From Winogradskyella ouciana (lineage in GTDB: Bacteria; Bacteroidota; Bacteroidia; Flavobacteriales; Flavobacteriaceae), in NCBI RefSeq assembly GCF_009709615.1, contig NZ_WJYA01000008.1, forward strand, positions 1-64,000: a stretch of DNA of 64,000 nucleotides. Reading direction: 5' to 3'. This document shows positions 39,514 through 47,892 of the stretch, in pieces (positions within the stretch are counted from its first letter, which is position 1; each line of letters starts with the position of its first letter). Below the pieces are notes generated by a model. That model did no database searches, was not told the DNA's origin, and worked only from the letters and a program-made list of their open reading frames with translations. The position numbers and the translations under genes were made by a program.

Positions 39514-40300
39514 CCTGCAATTCTTTATCAATAAGTTTAATGATGGAAACGATATCTTTACGAAGGGCTTCACTCTGTATTTTTGCAAACATGGAACTGG
39601 AAATAACTGTCGATAATTGATCTGCGAGTTTAGGATTGGCAAGAAATGCCTTTACATCAAAAGGATGTTTCGATTGGCCAAAATCTTTGGTAGTGGTATT
39701 ATTTTTGTCCAATAACAGTGTTTGTACCACATCAAGTTTGTTCCATTTTGCGGCATTTAAATCCCTAACGGGATAATTCTCATATAAAAAGGGCATGTAA
39801 GTGTTTCGTAATATGAAAATCCATGCCACCTCTTCTTCAGTAACCTGTACAAGATCACTAGGCCATTTTGAAAGTTTACTTCTTAATTCTAAATTTTGGA
39901 TAAGGTATAATCTTCCCCCGCTTATAAGATCATTTGTAATTGGATCGAACGTTGGTGATACCGAGGAACGTGCTAAATATATAGCCACAGAATCGAGGTT
40001 GCTAAGATTGGGGTTGTCGTGGTATTTTAAGAGGGTTGTTCCTGAGTGGATCATTGCTGTACGCATCGATATTTTTTCATCCAGCTGTTCTAGATTTGCT
40101 TTAAATTCTTCCTTAAGTTGCTTTAATGTATTTAATTCCTGGGTCTTCAGCTCGTTTTTTTCTTTCCACCCATTTAAAGAAAGGGCAATCAAGATCCCAA
40201 TCACCAAAAGGATAATTTCGCCAATGGCGTAAAGCAAGTATTTTTTGGTTCTGTTTTGGTTTATCATGGACTGACGTATATGGCGGAAGAATTTTATCAT
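39506..40300 (-). CDS. DUF6090-type array protein, copy 19 (sibling of copy 26)
   Basis: 264 aa. The membrane segment diverges at its end (LLVIGILIALSLNGWKEKNE, so no INNWN). Body is related to copy 26: NLEQLDEKISMRTAMIHSGT here against NLKQLDEKISMRHKMTHASN there, and TFDPITNDLISGGRLYLIQN against TFDPLENDIIVNGKLRLITN. It ends KELQDD. It begins directly at the end of copy 20 with no gap. Confidence 0.86.
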   Translation of the reverse strand: MIKFFRHIRQSMINQNRTKKYLLYAIGEIILLVIGILIALSLNGWKEKNELKTQELNTLKQLKEEFKANLEQLDEKISMRTAMIHSGTTLLKYHDNPNLSNLDSVAIYLARSSVSPTFDPITNDLISGGRLYLIQNLELRSKLSKWPSDLVQVTEEEVAWIFILRNTYMPFLYENYPVRDLNAAKWNKLDVVQTLLLDKNNTTTKDFGQSKHPFDVKAFLANPKLADQLSTVISSSMFAKIQSEALRKDIVSIIKLIDKELQDD

Positions 40301-41077
40301 CTATATTTTCACATTAGTTTTTAAATAATTATCTATTAATTTCTTGATGAGATTTCCTTTTTCAATTGCTTTTTCATAAAACTCCTGCTGCGTTCGCGAT
40401 TGGTATAGACTACCAAAATTCAATCCCTCCATTTTACTATCATTTTTAATCTGCTCAACATCTAACGAGATAGGCTGTCTCTTATCATTCTTATAATAGT
40501 TAACCACTAAAGGATGTAAATTGCTTCCTTTTCTAATATATTTACTGTAAGTATTAAAATAGTGTGGTTCTATTTCATTTTTTATAAAGGTATTCGATAT
40601 TTCTTCACGCTCTTTTACTCGGTCTAATAAGCTATAATATTCAGAAATTTGATTTTGAAGTTCAGTGGGAAAAACCGAATATTCTCCACTTAAAATTAAT
40701 TTATCGTAGGCCGTTCTGTCATTATAAAAATTTTGTTCAAATAATATTTCGACCAAATAATTAGTGGTGAGTCTATCGTAAGGTTTTATTTCCTGAAATT
40801 GATGAGATAATAGTTCGCCTGCCGATATTTTAGCTGTAATGGATTGATTAAGCTCTTTTAGTTTTTGAATATCATCAGATACATTTTGTGTCAACAATTT
40901 TAATTGTTCTTTCGCAGATTGTTCTGTTTTAGATTGTTCATTCCAATTATTAATCTGAAGGGCAATGAGAATTCCAATAACCACAAGAACGATTTCGCCA
41001 ATGGCGTAGAGCAGATATTTTGAAGTCCTGTTTTCCTTTACAAGTCGTTGTCTAATATGGCGGAAGAATTTAATCAT
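40301..41077 (-). CDS. DUF6090-type array protein, copy 20
   Basis: 258 aa from ATG 41077. Start and membrane segment as in copy 17 (RLVKENRTSK, EIVLVVIG). Core AYDKLILSGEYSVFPTELQN, then QISEYYSLLDRVKEREEIS. The body has a basic patch (YYKNDKRQPISLDVEQIKND). It ends NYLKTNVKI, without the common NEL ending. Overlaps copy 21 by 8 bp. Confidence 0.85.
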   Translation of the reverse strand: MIKFFRHIRQRLVKENRTSKYLLYAIGEIVLVVIGILIALQINNWNEQSKTEQSAKEQLKLLTQNVSDDIQKLKELNQSITAKISAGELLSHQFQEIKPYDRLTTNYLVEILFEQNFYNDRTAYDKLILSGEYSVFPTELQNQISEYYSLLDRVKEREEISNTFIKNEIEPHYFNTYSKYIRKGSNLHPLVVNYYKNDKRQPISLDVEQIKNDSKMEGLNFGSLYQSRTQQEFYEKAIEKGNLIKKLIDNYLKTNVKI

Positions 41078-41840
41078 TAATGTTTGATTCAATTAGTTTT
41101 AAAGTATCGGTTAAATAATCATTAAACACCTTGTAAGAATTAATTGCATACATATAATTTAAGGCATTGTTGTAAACTTCATTTTCAAATTCAATGGTCC
41201 GAATAGTTTTATTATAATCAATTTTGAAATTTGATTTGGCAATTTTTTTTAAGTTCAAATCGTCTTCAAAAAAATCTGGAACTGCCATATTTCTCAAAAG
41301 GGCTTTATTAGTTAATGATGGAATAAAGAAGTCAAATAAATAGTCTCTATAAATTACAATATCATCCTCTGTATCAGTCTGAAAATAAGACCAATTAGAT
41401 AATTTATTCTTTAAATTCTTATCTCTTATCAAGTTAATGGATCCTGTATTTAGCATTTCATCAATTGATCCGGTTATGATATCAAGTGATTTTGTTTTAT
41501 TAATAATATCATCTACTAATTGTTCAATTTCTGAACCGTCAATACTATCATGATTCCTAATGATTTCGAGTAAATTTACTGAAGCTTCATAGGCTTCCAT
41601 AAAACTAGAAGAAGCATCATTAACATTATTAATATTAGTATTGAAGTCAATTTTAAGGCTTTTTAAAATGGCTTGTTCTCTGTTTCTATCTTTTTGTACT
41701 TCGTTCCAATTATTAATCTGAAGCGCAATGAGAATCCCAATGACTACAAGGATAATTTCGCCAATGGCGTATTTGAGGTACTTGCCTGTTTTGTTTTCAC
41801 TCATAAGGTTGAATCTGATTTTTCTAAAAAACTTAATCAT
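41070..41840 (-). CDS. DUF6090-type array protein, copy 21 (FFRKIR start)
   Basis: 256 aa. Start MIKFFRKIRFNLMSENKTGK with KYLKYAIGE, preceded directly by hairpin element E3, whose micro-ORF overlaps this start by 8 bp. Core SIDEMLNTGSINLIRDKNLK, then NKLSNWSYFQTDTEDDIV. Low-complexity asparagine/serine stretch near residue 65 (NTNINNVNDASSSFME). It ends LIESNIND inside the copy 20 start. Confidence 0.85.
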   Translation of the reverse strand: MIKFFRKIRFNLMSENKTGKYLKYAIGEIILVVIGILIALQINNWNEVQKDRNREQAILKSLKIDFNTNINNVNDASSSFMEAYEASVNLLEIIRNHDSIDGSEIEQLVDDIINKTKSLDIITGSIDEMLNTGSINLIRDKNLKNKLSNWSYFQTDTEDDIVIYRDYLFDFFIPSLTNKALLRNMAVPDFFEDDLNLKKIAKSNFKIDYNKTIRTIEFENEVYNNALNYMYAINSYKVFNDYLTDTLKLIESNIND

Positions 41841-41967
41841 AGTTTCTGATTTTTCCGCAAGCGGCTATCTCAACCAAAGGTCTACCAGACCTTTGATTTT
41901 GCTTCATTTCGACTACGCTCAATGTGACAGCAAAATGATGTTTCGATAATCTGAATTTTTTTTTCAT
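41833..41967 (-). repeat. Array hairpin element E3 with micro-ORF
   Basis: The micro-ORF starts with ATG directly after the copy 22 stop (no gap) and encodes 44 residues, beginning MKKKFRLSKHHF and ending KIRNYD; its stop lies within the start of copy 21 (8-bp overlap). The element has stem CAAAGGTCT / AGACCTTTG and a longer second loop that contains CTTCATTTCGACTACGCTCA, a widespread flavobacterial intergenic repeat. Almost the same as E4. Confidence 0.75.
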
Positions 41968-42768
41968 TTAATACACTTTTATAGCCTTTAATAATTGTTT
42001 AGTTTGGGCCTTAAACTCTAGTAAGAAAAAAATATGTAATATGGCTATTCCTTCCCTTTCAGACAGGTAATTGGCAAATATCAATTCATTTTCGTCTTGT
42101 TTTAAAAGCGTGTTGCTAATATCTGTTAAGCGTTTTAAATTTTTAGTAGTTAAAGGATTTTCACTTTTGTATTGTCTCATAAACCCTCTAAAGATATTAT
42201 CCCATTCTTTACTGGAATCCATAGTGCCTAATCGATATATGACTGGTATAAATTGTTGATCTGTAAAATAGGTATTATTCTTATCGATAACTTTTTCGAT
42301 GCGCTCTAACTCTTGGTAATAATTAATAAGCTGATCCTTAAAGTTTTCGTTTTTTAATAACTCAATATTGCCAGACGAAATGAGCTCGGTGTATGTAGGA
42401 TTAGTGTTTAGAAAGGTTCGTCTACTGGTTATAGTCCCCAAAGCTCTTGCTGTAATACTATCAATTTTAAAGGTATTGGTTTCGTTATAGGGTTTTAGAG
42501 CAATTCTACAAGAGGTTGTAATTTCTTTTTCAAAGTCAATTTGCAAATCGATAGCTTTTATTTGATTATTAAGATCACGTTCTATGTTGATTACATAACT
42601 AGCTTCTCGGTTAGCGTTAATGCGGTCATTATTCCAATTATTGATCTGTAGTGCAATCAAAATTCCAATCACGACTAGGATAATTTCGCCAATAGCGTAA
42701 AGCAAGTATTTTTTAGTTTTGTTCTGTTTAATCATGGATTGACGTATATGTCGGAAGAATTTTATCAT
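41968..42768 (-). CDS. DUF6090-type array protein, copy 22
   Basis: 266 aa. Start MIKFFRHIRQSMIKQNKTKK. Core TYTELISSGNIELLKNENFK, then DQLINYYQELERIEKVIDKN. A tryptophan/arginine segment KEWDNIFRGFMRQYKSENPL follows. The C-terminus is hydrophobic (ILHIFFLLEFKAQTKQLLKA) and ends IKVY, unlike its siblings. The transporter gene lies 88 bp upstream. Confidence 0.85.
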   Translation of the reverse strand: MIKFFRHIRQSMIKQNKTKKYLLYAIGEIILVVIGILIALQINNWNNDRINANREASYVINIERDLNNQIKAIDLQIDFEKEITTSCRIALKPYNETNTFKIDSITARALGTITSRRTFLNTNPTYTELISSGNIELLKNENFKDQLINYYQELERIEKVIDKNNTYFTDQQFIPVIYRLGTMDSSKEWDNIFRGFMRQYKSENPLTTKNLKRLTDISNTLLKQDENELIFANYLSEREGIAILHIFFLLEFKAQTKQLLKAIKVY

Positions 42769-42856
42769 TAATAGGTCTTTATTTTTTTTGAGTTACCAAA
42801 AACAATTCCCTTGCGATTGATTTTAGTTTCAGTTATATCTGTTTTGTTGGTGAATT

Positions 42857-44254
42857 TTATAATGGCATCCAAATGACTAAAATAGATTGGATGATAAAAA
42901 AAACTATAAATGGAAGGACCAAATAGCCCATGACATCGCGTGCTTGAATTTTAATGCCTTTTCCCATGATGGGAAATACAAGCAATAAATAAAAGGGTTG
43001 CAACACATTAGATAGACTCTCTCCATAGGCGATGGACAAAGACGCTCTTGATACCATTGCTGTAACTTCGTTAGTTGGCAAACCTTCACCAATTACTTTA
43101 ACGGCTTCAATAATACTTGGACCAACTACAGCGAATTCGCCACCTGCAGATGGTATAGCAAAGTTGATTACTCCACCAGTGAGGTAAGCGAAAAAGGGGT
43201 AGGTATCAATGGTTGCAACAGAGGCCAAAATTTCTGCCAACTTCTCCCCTAAACCTGTGTACAGCATAATACCCATAATACCTGCATAAAAAGGATATTG
43301 ATATAAAATACCTGATACATTACTACTAGATCGTTTCATAGCAATGACATATCGCATCGGTGTTTTATGCAATGCCAGGCCAATCATCAAGAAAATGAAA
43401 ATCATAATATTAAAATTCAATTGAAAACCATTGGTGTAAAAGTGATAGATGATATAGCTCAATCCCATTAAAACAATACAAGACAGGAGCAAAACACCAT
43501 TATTTAATTTATCGGAAACGGATTTATATGATAAGTTTAAACCAATTGCTTCATCCTTTATGGAAAGTTCTTTTTGGGCCGTTTTATCCTCTAACATATC
43601 CTCGAGTTGTTTGATGTTTTTCGTTTTCGGAATAAGAAGAATAATCATTAAAGGCGCAAATATTACATATAATGCCATCATAGCAAAGTTTAAAGCAGAG
43701 CCCAATGTAAAAGTGGTTGGAATTATATCTGTTAAGATTCCTGCTTCAATTAGATAATTATTTTCTGTTCCCAACAGTAATGGAATAGAGCTAGAAAGAC
43801 CTGTTACCCAGCTTCCACCACTAAAGTAAACACAGGCTACTAAAAAAGGGTAGTTTACACCTTTAACTCGGATTGCTAATTCTCTCGCTAACACACATGT
43901 AATAACAATCCAACCAAAACTTATAAGTGACAACAGTGTCCCTACTAATACCACCATGAGGTAAACTTGCCTTGGTGTTTTGAGGCGAATGGTCAATTTG
44001 TCTATGCCTTTATTTATAAATGGAGAAAGTGCTATGGCAAACCCTGTGATTATAATCAATACAATTTGCATCCCAAACTCTAACAACGAATAAAAACCAT
44101 CGTACCAACCTTTAATGATTTCCATGGGTGAAGCATCTAGCCAGATAAAAGCAATAAATCCTGTAAAAATGGTAAGTAACATAGCGAATACAAATGCATT
44201 TGGCATATATTTCTCAAATAGTTTTGTTGATACTTCTCCGAATTTTGTGAGCAT
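42857..44254 (-). CDS. Short-chain fatty acid transporter, AtoE family
   Basis: 465 aa with about 11-12 membrane segments. Motifs of the family include the N-terminal KLFEKYMPNAFVFAMLLTIF, ITGFAIALSPFINKGIDKL, FSGGSWVTGLSSSIPLLLG and, near the C-terminus, GGVINFAIPSAGGEFAVVGP. Similar proteins import short-chain fatty acids or related anions. It is a passenger within the DUF6090 array: copy 22 follows it and two truncated DUF6090 starts lie directly upstream. Confidence 0.88.
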   Translation of the reverse strand: MLTKFGEVSTKLFEKYMPNAFVFAMLLTIFTGFIAFIWLDASPMEIIKGWYDGFYSLLEFGMQIVLIIITGFAIALSPFINKGIDKLTIRLKTPRQVYLMVVLVGTLLSLISFGWIVITCVLARELAIRVKGVNYPFLVACVYFSGGSWVTGLSSSIPLLLGTENNYLIEAGILTDIIPTTFTLGSALNFAMMALYVIFAPLMIILLIPKTKNIKQLEDMLEDKTAQKELSIKDEAIGLNLSYKSVSDKLNNGVLLLSCIVLMGLSYIIYHFYTNGFQLNFNIMIFIFLMIGLALHKTPMRYVIAMKRSSSNVSGILYQYPFYAGIMGIMLYTGLGEKLAEILASVATIDTYPFFAYLTGGVINFAIPSAGGEFAVVGPSIIEAVKVIGEGLPTNEVTAMVSRASLSIAYGESLSNVLQPFYLLLVFPIMGKGIKIQARDVMGYLVLPFIVFFIIQSILVIWMPL

Positions 44255-44288
44255 AATAGGTTGGTTTTTATTATTACATTAATATGTT

Positions 44289-44318
44289 TTAAACGGTATG
44301 TATAAAGAATTTAATCAT
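44289..44318 (-). pseudogene. DUF6090 relic, nine codons
   Basis: ATGATTAAATTCTTT starts like every array gene (MIKFF) but the frame stops after IHTV. It overlaps the relic upstream by the same 8 bp as intact neighbours do. The transporter start is 35 bp further on. Confidence 0.6.
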
Positions 44319-44421
44319 CTGATGCTAACTCTTTGTCTTTCGTGTTTATAATATCTTTACATTTTTTTGTTCTGTTCTGATTGATCATAGATTGACGTAT
44401 ATGGCAGAAGAATTTAATCAT
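44311..44421 (-). pseudogene. DUF6090 relic, 36 codons
   Basis: The frame reads MIKFFCHIRQSMINQNRTKK, then leaves the family at CKDIINTKDKELASDD and stops. It looks like an internal deletion that joined the 5' module to the tail of the same or another copy, removing the membrane segment and body. Its start overlaps the copy 23 stop by ATGA. Confidence 0.7.
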
Positions 44422-45164
44422 GATTCGTCGATATATTTATCAATGATTTCAATTAACAACTCAATTTTAGTTTTCATTTTATTTACCAACTGATTGTGCT
44501 CCTTTGTTTTATTTAACATCACAAAAAGTCCAGATAATACTTTGGGATCTTTATGTACCTCCATTTCTTCCAATGCGATAACATCAAATTCTTTTTTTGT
44601 TACATACCTAAGCATAGACTTATTTATCATTTTTGGAGCGACGTTATCGAGAAAACTTTGAGAAGTTATTATTAGCTGATTTTGAACACCATCTAGCATA
44701 TTATCTGAGTAATATCGAGAAATTTCTTTTCTCAAATTATCAGATCTGATAATATCGATATTTCCTGTTGATGTGATATTGCTGAAAGCCACGTTTGTAG
44801 GCTCAAATAATGAATAATTGGTAACGATGGGAAGAAATTGAGAAAATTCCTTACCTAATTTGGGGTATTTATCCATTTGAGATAAATAATAAAATGATGA
44901 ATCGATACTCTGTAATTTAGATCTATTTTTATCCAATACATCTTGTATCTTCTGCAGGTCTTCATTTAGATTTTCCCTTATTTCTATTAGATAACGATAT
45001 TCCTTATCTATATCTTTTTTATTCGTATTCCAATTATTAATCTGAAGCGCAATGAGAATACCAATAACCACAAGTATAATTTCGCCTATGGCATAGAGCA
45101 GATACTTTTTTGTTCTGTTCTGGTTGATCATGGATTGACGTATATGACGGAAGAATTTAATCAT
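44418..45164 (-). CDS. DUF6090-type array protein, copy 23
   Basis: 248 aa, standard HIRQSMINQN start. Core AFSNITSTGNIDIIRSDNLR, then KEISRYYSDNMLDGVQNQ. Proximal body rich in LQKIQDVLDKNRSKLQSIDS coiled helix. It is alone between passenger genes: the relics and transporter follow it, and a 38-residue membrane protein precedes it with an 8-bp overlap. Confidence 0.85.
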   Translation of the reverse strand: MIKFFRHIRQSMINQNRTKKYLLYAIGEIILVVIGILIALQINNWNTNKKDIDKEYRYLIEIRENLNEDLQKIQDVLDKNRSKLQSIDSSFYYLSQMDKYPKLGKEFSQFLPIVTNYSLFEPTNVAFSNITSTGNIDIIRSDNLRKEISRYYSDNMLDGVQNQLIITSQSFLDNVAPKMINKSMLRYVTKKEFDVIALEEMEVHKDPKVLSGLFVMLNKTKEHNQLVNKMKTKIELLIEIIDKYIDES

Positions 45165-45273
45165 TGGTATCTATATCACTTTTTTGCTCTCGTTTGTACT
45201 TAACAAACAAGCGCACAATGATTCTTAATATGAGCGCGAAAGCCACCAAATAGATTATTGTATTAGTTTCCAT
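45157..45273 (-). CDS. Tiny membrane protein, 38 aa
   Basis: ATG at 45273 opens a frame for 38 residues: METNTIIYLVAFALILRIIV, then RLFVKYKREQKSDIDTND. It is one hydrophobic helix followed by a basic, then acidic tail. Its stop is inside the start of copy 23 (ATGATTAA), the same junction as between array genes, which supports real translation. No family recognised. Confidence 0.6.
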   Translation of the reverse strand: METNTIIYLVAFALILRIIVRLFVKYKREQKSDIDTND

Positions 45274-45300
45274 ATGCTTTGTTATAATTGAATTTTATAT

Positions 45301-45492
45301 TTATCCTGCCTTACCATCACCATCTATATCTTGCGATAAATGCGTTTCTAAGGCAATTAGTGTTTTTTTAAGTAATGCCTTTGTATTGGCTAATTCTGTT
45401 TCTAACTGATCTACGCGTTCTTCAACACTATCGGCTTGTTCTTGTTGTTTCTCTAATTCGTCTTGTTGTAATAAATCCCAGAAGATTCCCAT
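45301..45492 (-). CDS. Small coiled-coil protein, 63 aa
   Basis: The protein begins MGIFWDLLQQDELEKQQEQA and continues as a heptad-like helix (VEERVDQLETELANTKALLK), ending HLSQDIDGDGKAG, which resembles a calcium-binding DxDxDG loop in short form. No signal peptide. It lies between the RidA lipoprotein gene (38 bp upstream) and the tiny membrane protein, on the same strand. Confidence 0.65.
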   Translation of the reverse strand: MGIFWDLLQQDELEKQQEQADSVEERVDQLETELANTKALLKKTLIALETHLSQDIDGDGKAG

Positions 45493-45530
45493 GGTTATAT
45501 GTTTTTTATAATAATTGTTTAAAAATGCAT

Positions 45531-46049
45531 TTAGTTAGATTTATGCACTTCCAACTCTATTTCAATCATAAATTCCGGAAGCGCTAATTCCTTTACACCA
45601 AGCCAAGAACCTGTTGGAAAATGATTTTTGTAAATTTCTGCTCTGTAGCCTGCAACCTCTAGCATCTTTGGCATATTGGTTGTGAAAATGTCTTCTTTTA
45701 CCACATCGTTAAATGTGCAACCGTAATGCTTTAGGATTTTTTCTAAATCTGCATAGCAATTTTTCATCTGTTGTTCTAAATCACCAATGGCAGTTGGGTT
45801 GCCTTCATCGTCCATACTTACAGCTCCAGAAACTTTAATGCTATTGCCTATTTTAACAGCGTGCGAATAACCATAGGCTTTTTCTACCTCTGGGCGCAGT
45901 AAAAAATACTCAGGGTTTTCTGCTTCGATAATGACCTCCTTTTCAACTTCTTTGGTTGTTTCTTTTTCTTTTTGCTCACAACTTTGAGTTGTAAAAGCTA
46001 AAGCGATAAAAAGTGTAATTAAACTAATTTGTTTGCTAAGTGTTTTCAT
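45531..46049 (-). CDS. RidA-family lipoprotein
   Basis: 172 aa from ATG 46049, chosen because it gives a clean lipoprotein signal (ALAFTTQSC). After a lysine/glutamate linker the RidA (YjgF) domain fills residues 48-170: YGYSHAVKIGNSIKVSGAVS, DLEQQMKNCYADLEKILKHY, and SWLGVKELALPEFMIEIELE. RidA proteins deaminate reactive enamines, but a lipid-anchored form would act outside the cytoplasm, so its role may differ. A second lipoprotein RidA is at 61705-62151. Confidence 0.85.
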   Translation of the reverse strand: MKTLSKQISLITLFIALAFTTQSCEQKEKETTKEVEKEVIIEAENPEYFLLRPEVEKAYGYSHAVKIGNSIKVSGAVSMDDEGNPTAIGDLEQQMKNCYADLEKILKHYGCTFNDVVKEDIFTTNMPKMLEVAGYRAEIYKNHFPTGSWLGVKELALPEFMIEIELEVHKSN

Positions 46050-46157
46050 AATAATTGTATTTAGTGCCTGGGTTGTTCGGTTTTTGGCTTTCCCGTTTTT
46101 TATGGTTTTACTTTCGTTAATTTTTAATCTCTTGTTCAATTAACACCATAGTCGAAT

Positions 46158-46265
46158 CTACCTTGTCACTACAAGGATTATTTCGCCAATAACGTATTTA
46201 AGGTACTTACCTGTTTTGTTTTCACTCATAAGTTTGAATCTAATTTTTCTAAAAAACTTAATCAT
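46158..46265 (-). pseudogene. DUF6090 relic with FFRKIR start, 35 codons
   Basis: The frame reads MIKFFRKIRFKLMSENKTGK, then YLKYVIGEIILVV and stops at TAG after TR, inside the membrane segment. It is closest to copy 21. The break lies about 100 bp before the RidA gene, so that gene or its segment probably replaced the rest of this copy. Confidence 0.75.
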
Positions 46266-46392
46266 AGTTTCTGATTTTTCCGCAAGCGGCTATCTCAACC
46301 AAAGGCCTACCAGACCTTTGATTTTGCTTCATTTCGACTGCGCTCAATGTGACAGCAAAATGATGTTTCGATAATCTAAAGAATTTAATCAT
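46258..46392 (-). repeat. Array hairpin element E4 with micro-ORF
   Basis: 44-codon frame starting MIKFFRLSKHHFAV and ending KIRNYD, its stop being inside the start of the relic at 46265. The stem read on the transcribed strand is CAAAGGTCT / AGGCCTTTG, in which one pair is a U-G wobble. The second loop carries the flavobacterial repeat as in E3. It starts 3 bp after copy 24. Confidence 0.75.
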
Positions 46393-46395
46393 GTG

Positions 46396-47151
46396 TTAGT
46401 TTTTCAATTCTTGTTGTATTAAGTCTATAATTCTATTTGTATCTGCTATCAAATTTTCTAGTTTGCCAATAGCATCTTTATTAATCCAATAATGAACTGC
46501 TGCGTTGTTTATATATTCTTCTTTTTTTTCCTTCAAATGAACAGCGAGTTCTGATTGGTTTTGTTCTCCAAATAAAAAAGCTGATGCAGGCTCAAACCTC
46601 ATAATACTATTGTTGTAAGTAAATGGCGCATCATTAGGGAGTGCCCATTCCGTACCAATTCTTATCCATTCTGCAACTTGTTTGTGCTTGGCATAATGTT
46701 TTACCAATTCATCACGCAAGTTAGAATTACGTATATCCTTTAAATTACCAGTACTGGATAAATCATCAAACGTTGAGGTTGAAGACGTAAAAATGGGATA
46801 TATGCTTCCGTAACCGAAAAAATCGTTAGCTGCTAATACCAGCTTTTCATCACTAGAATTTACAGAGTTTAAAGCAAAAGAAAGGCTCTCTATCGTTTCA
46901 ATCCCTTTTTCTAAGTCAGCAATATTACTTTTAAAGGTGTTGATATCTTCTTTGTTTTCTGATAGAAGTCTTTTTAGGTAAAGGTTCTCTTGTTTTGCTG
47001 ATTTTCGATTTTCATTCCAATTGTTGATTTGAAGTGCAATGAGAATCCCAATTACTACAAGAATGATTTCACCAATGGCGTAGAGCAGATATTTTTTTGT
47101 TCTATTTTGGTTAATCATAGATTGTCTTATTTGGCGGAAGAATTTTATCAT
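46396..47151 (-). CDS. DUF6090-type array protein, copy 24
   Basis: 251 aa from ATG 47151 (three codons inside a slightly longer frame). Start MIKFFRQIRQSMINQN. Core TFDDLSSTGNLKDIRNSNLR, then DELVKHYAKHKQVAEWIRIG, and an aromatic segment ALPNDAPFTYNNSIMRFEPA. It ends LIQQELKN. Twelve bases separate it from copy 25. Confidence 0.85.
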   Translation of the reverse strand: MIKFFRQIRQSMINQNRTKKYLLYAIGEIILVVIGILIALQINNWNENRKSAKQENLYLKRLLSENKEDINTFKSNIADLEKGIETIESLSFALNSVNSSDEKLVLAANDFFGYGSIYPIFTSSTSTFDDLSSTGNLKDIRNSNLRDELVKHYAKHKQVAEWIRIGTEWALPNDAPFTYNNSIMRFEPASAFLFGEQNQSELAVHLKEKKEEYINNAAVHYWINKDAIGKLENLIADTNRIIDLIQQELKN

Positions 47152-47163
47152 ATTATGCACTAT

Positions 47164-47892
47164 TTAGCTTAGCTTTTTTAATCCATTCATTATTTGCTCG
47201 CGTAGCTTATTATTAATATCCTCAAAGACCAATAATTTATTTAAAGTGCCACCATTGTTATCTTGAAAGGCTATTAAGAAAAAAGATAATTCTTCTATAA
47301 AGTTTGGATCATTAGGGTTTTTTACAACCATTTGCTCATCTTTTTCTATAAGCGATAAAAATCGAACTAAACCGTTTCTGTCATTAAAAACTTTGAGGAT
47401 TGTTACTTCAATATCCAGAATACTATTGCTCATTTTTGGCTGTTCATAATCATAATATCTCGAGATTTCGGTAGTCAGCTCATTATTGGAGAGCTGTAAT
47501 CCTTTAGATTTAAGTATTTCATATGCATTGTTAATTGGAAAATACCTTTCAAAGGTGAGTATGTCTACCAAATAAAATTTCAAGGAATCAGTATCTTTAG
47601 ATTCAGAGCTAACAAATTTTTGTAGTTCGATTATAGCTGTTTTTGCCTTTTGCCGCTGAGCGATAATTTCCTTGACTAGAATTGCATCTTCTTCAAGATT
47701 TTTTAATACTTCAGTTAATACATAGCGTTCATCTTTCCGGGATTTTTGGTCTTCATTCCAATTGTTAATTTGAAGTGCAATGAGAATCCCTATAACCACA
47801 AGGATAATTTCACCAATGGCGTAGAGCAGATATTTTTTGGTTCTGTTTTGATTTATCATAGATTGACGTATATGACGGAAGAATTTAATCAT
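47164..47892 (-). CDS. DUF6090-type array protein, copy 25 (LKSKG class)
   Basis: 242 aa, standard start, then NNWNEDQKSRKDERYVL. Second-class core AYEILKSKGLQLSNNELTTE with the usual ND-S-L-R replaced by NEL-T, then ISRYYDYEQPKMSNSILD. It ends MNGLKKLS. Overlaps copy 26 by 8 bp. Confidence 0.85.
   Translation of the reverse strand: MIKFFRHIRQSMINQNRTKKYLLYAIGEIILVVIGILIALQINNWNEDQKSRKDERYVLTEVLKNLEEDAILVKEIIAQRQKAKTAIIELQKFVSSESKDTDSLKFYLVDILTFERYFPINNAYEILKSKGLQLSNNELTTEISRYYDYEQPKMSNSILDIEVTILKVFNDRNGLVRFLSLIEKDEQMVVKNPNDPNFIEELSFFLIAFQDNNGGTLNKLLVFEDINNKLREQIMNGLKKLS

Noticed and set aside
38764..39642. Longer N-terminus for copy 18 (and for copies 3, 6, 20, 24, 26)
   Set aside because: The extra residues come from reading the upstream gene in another frame; all siblings start at MIKFF or a close variant.
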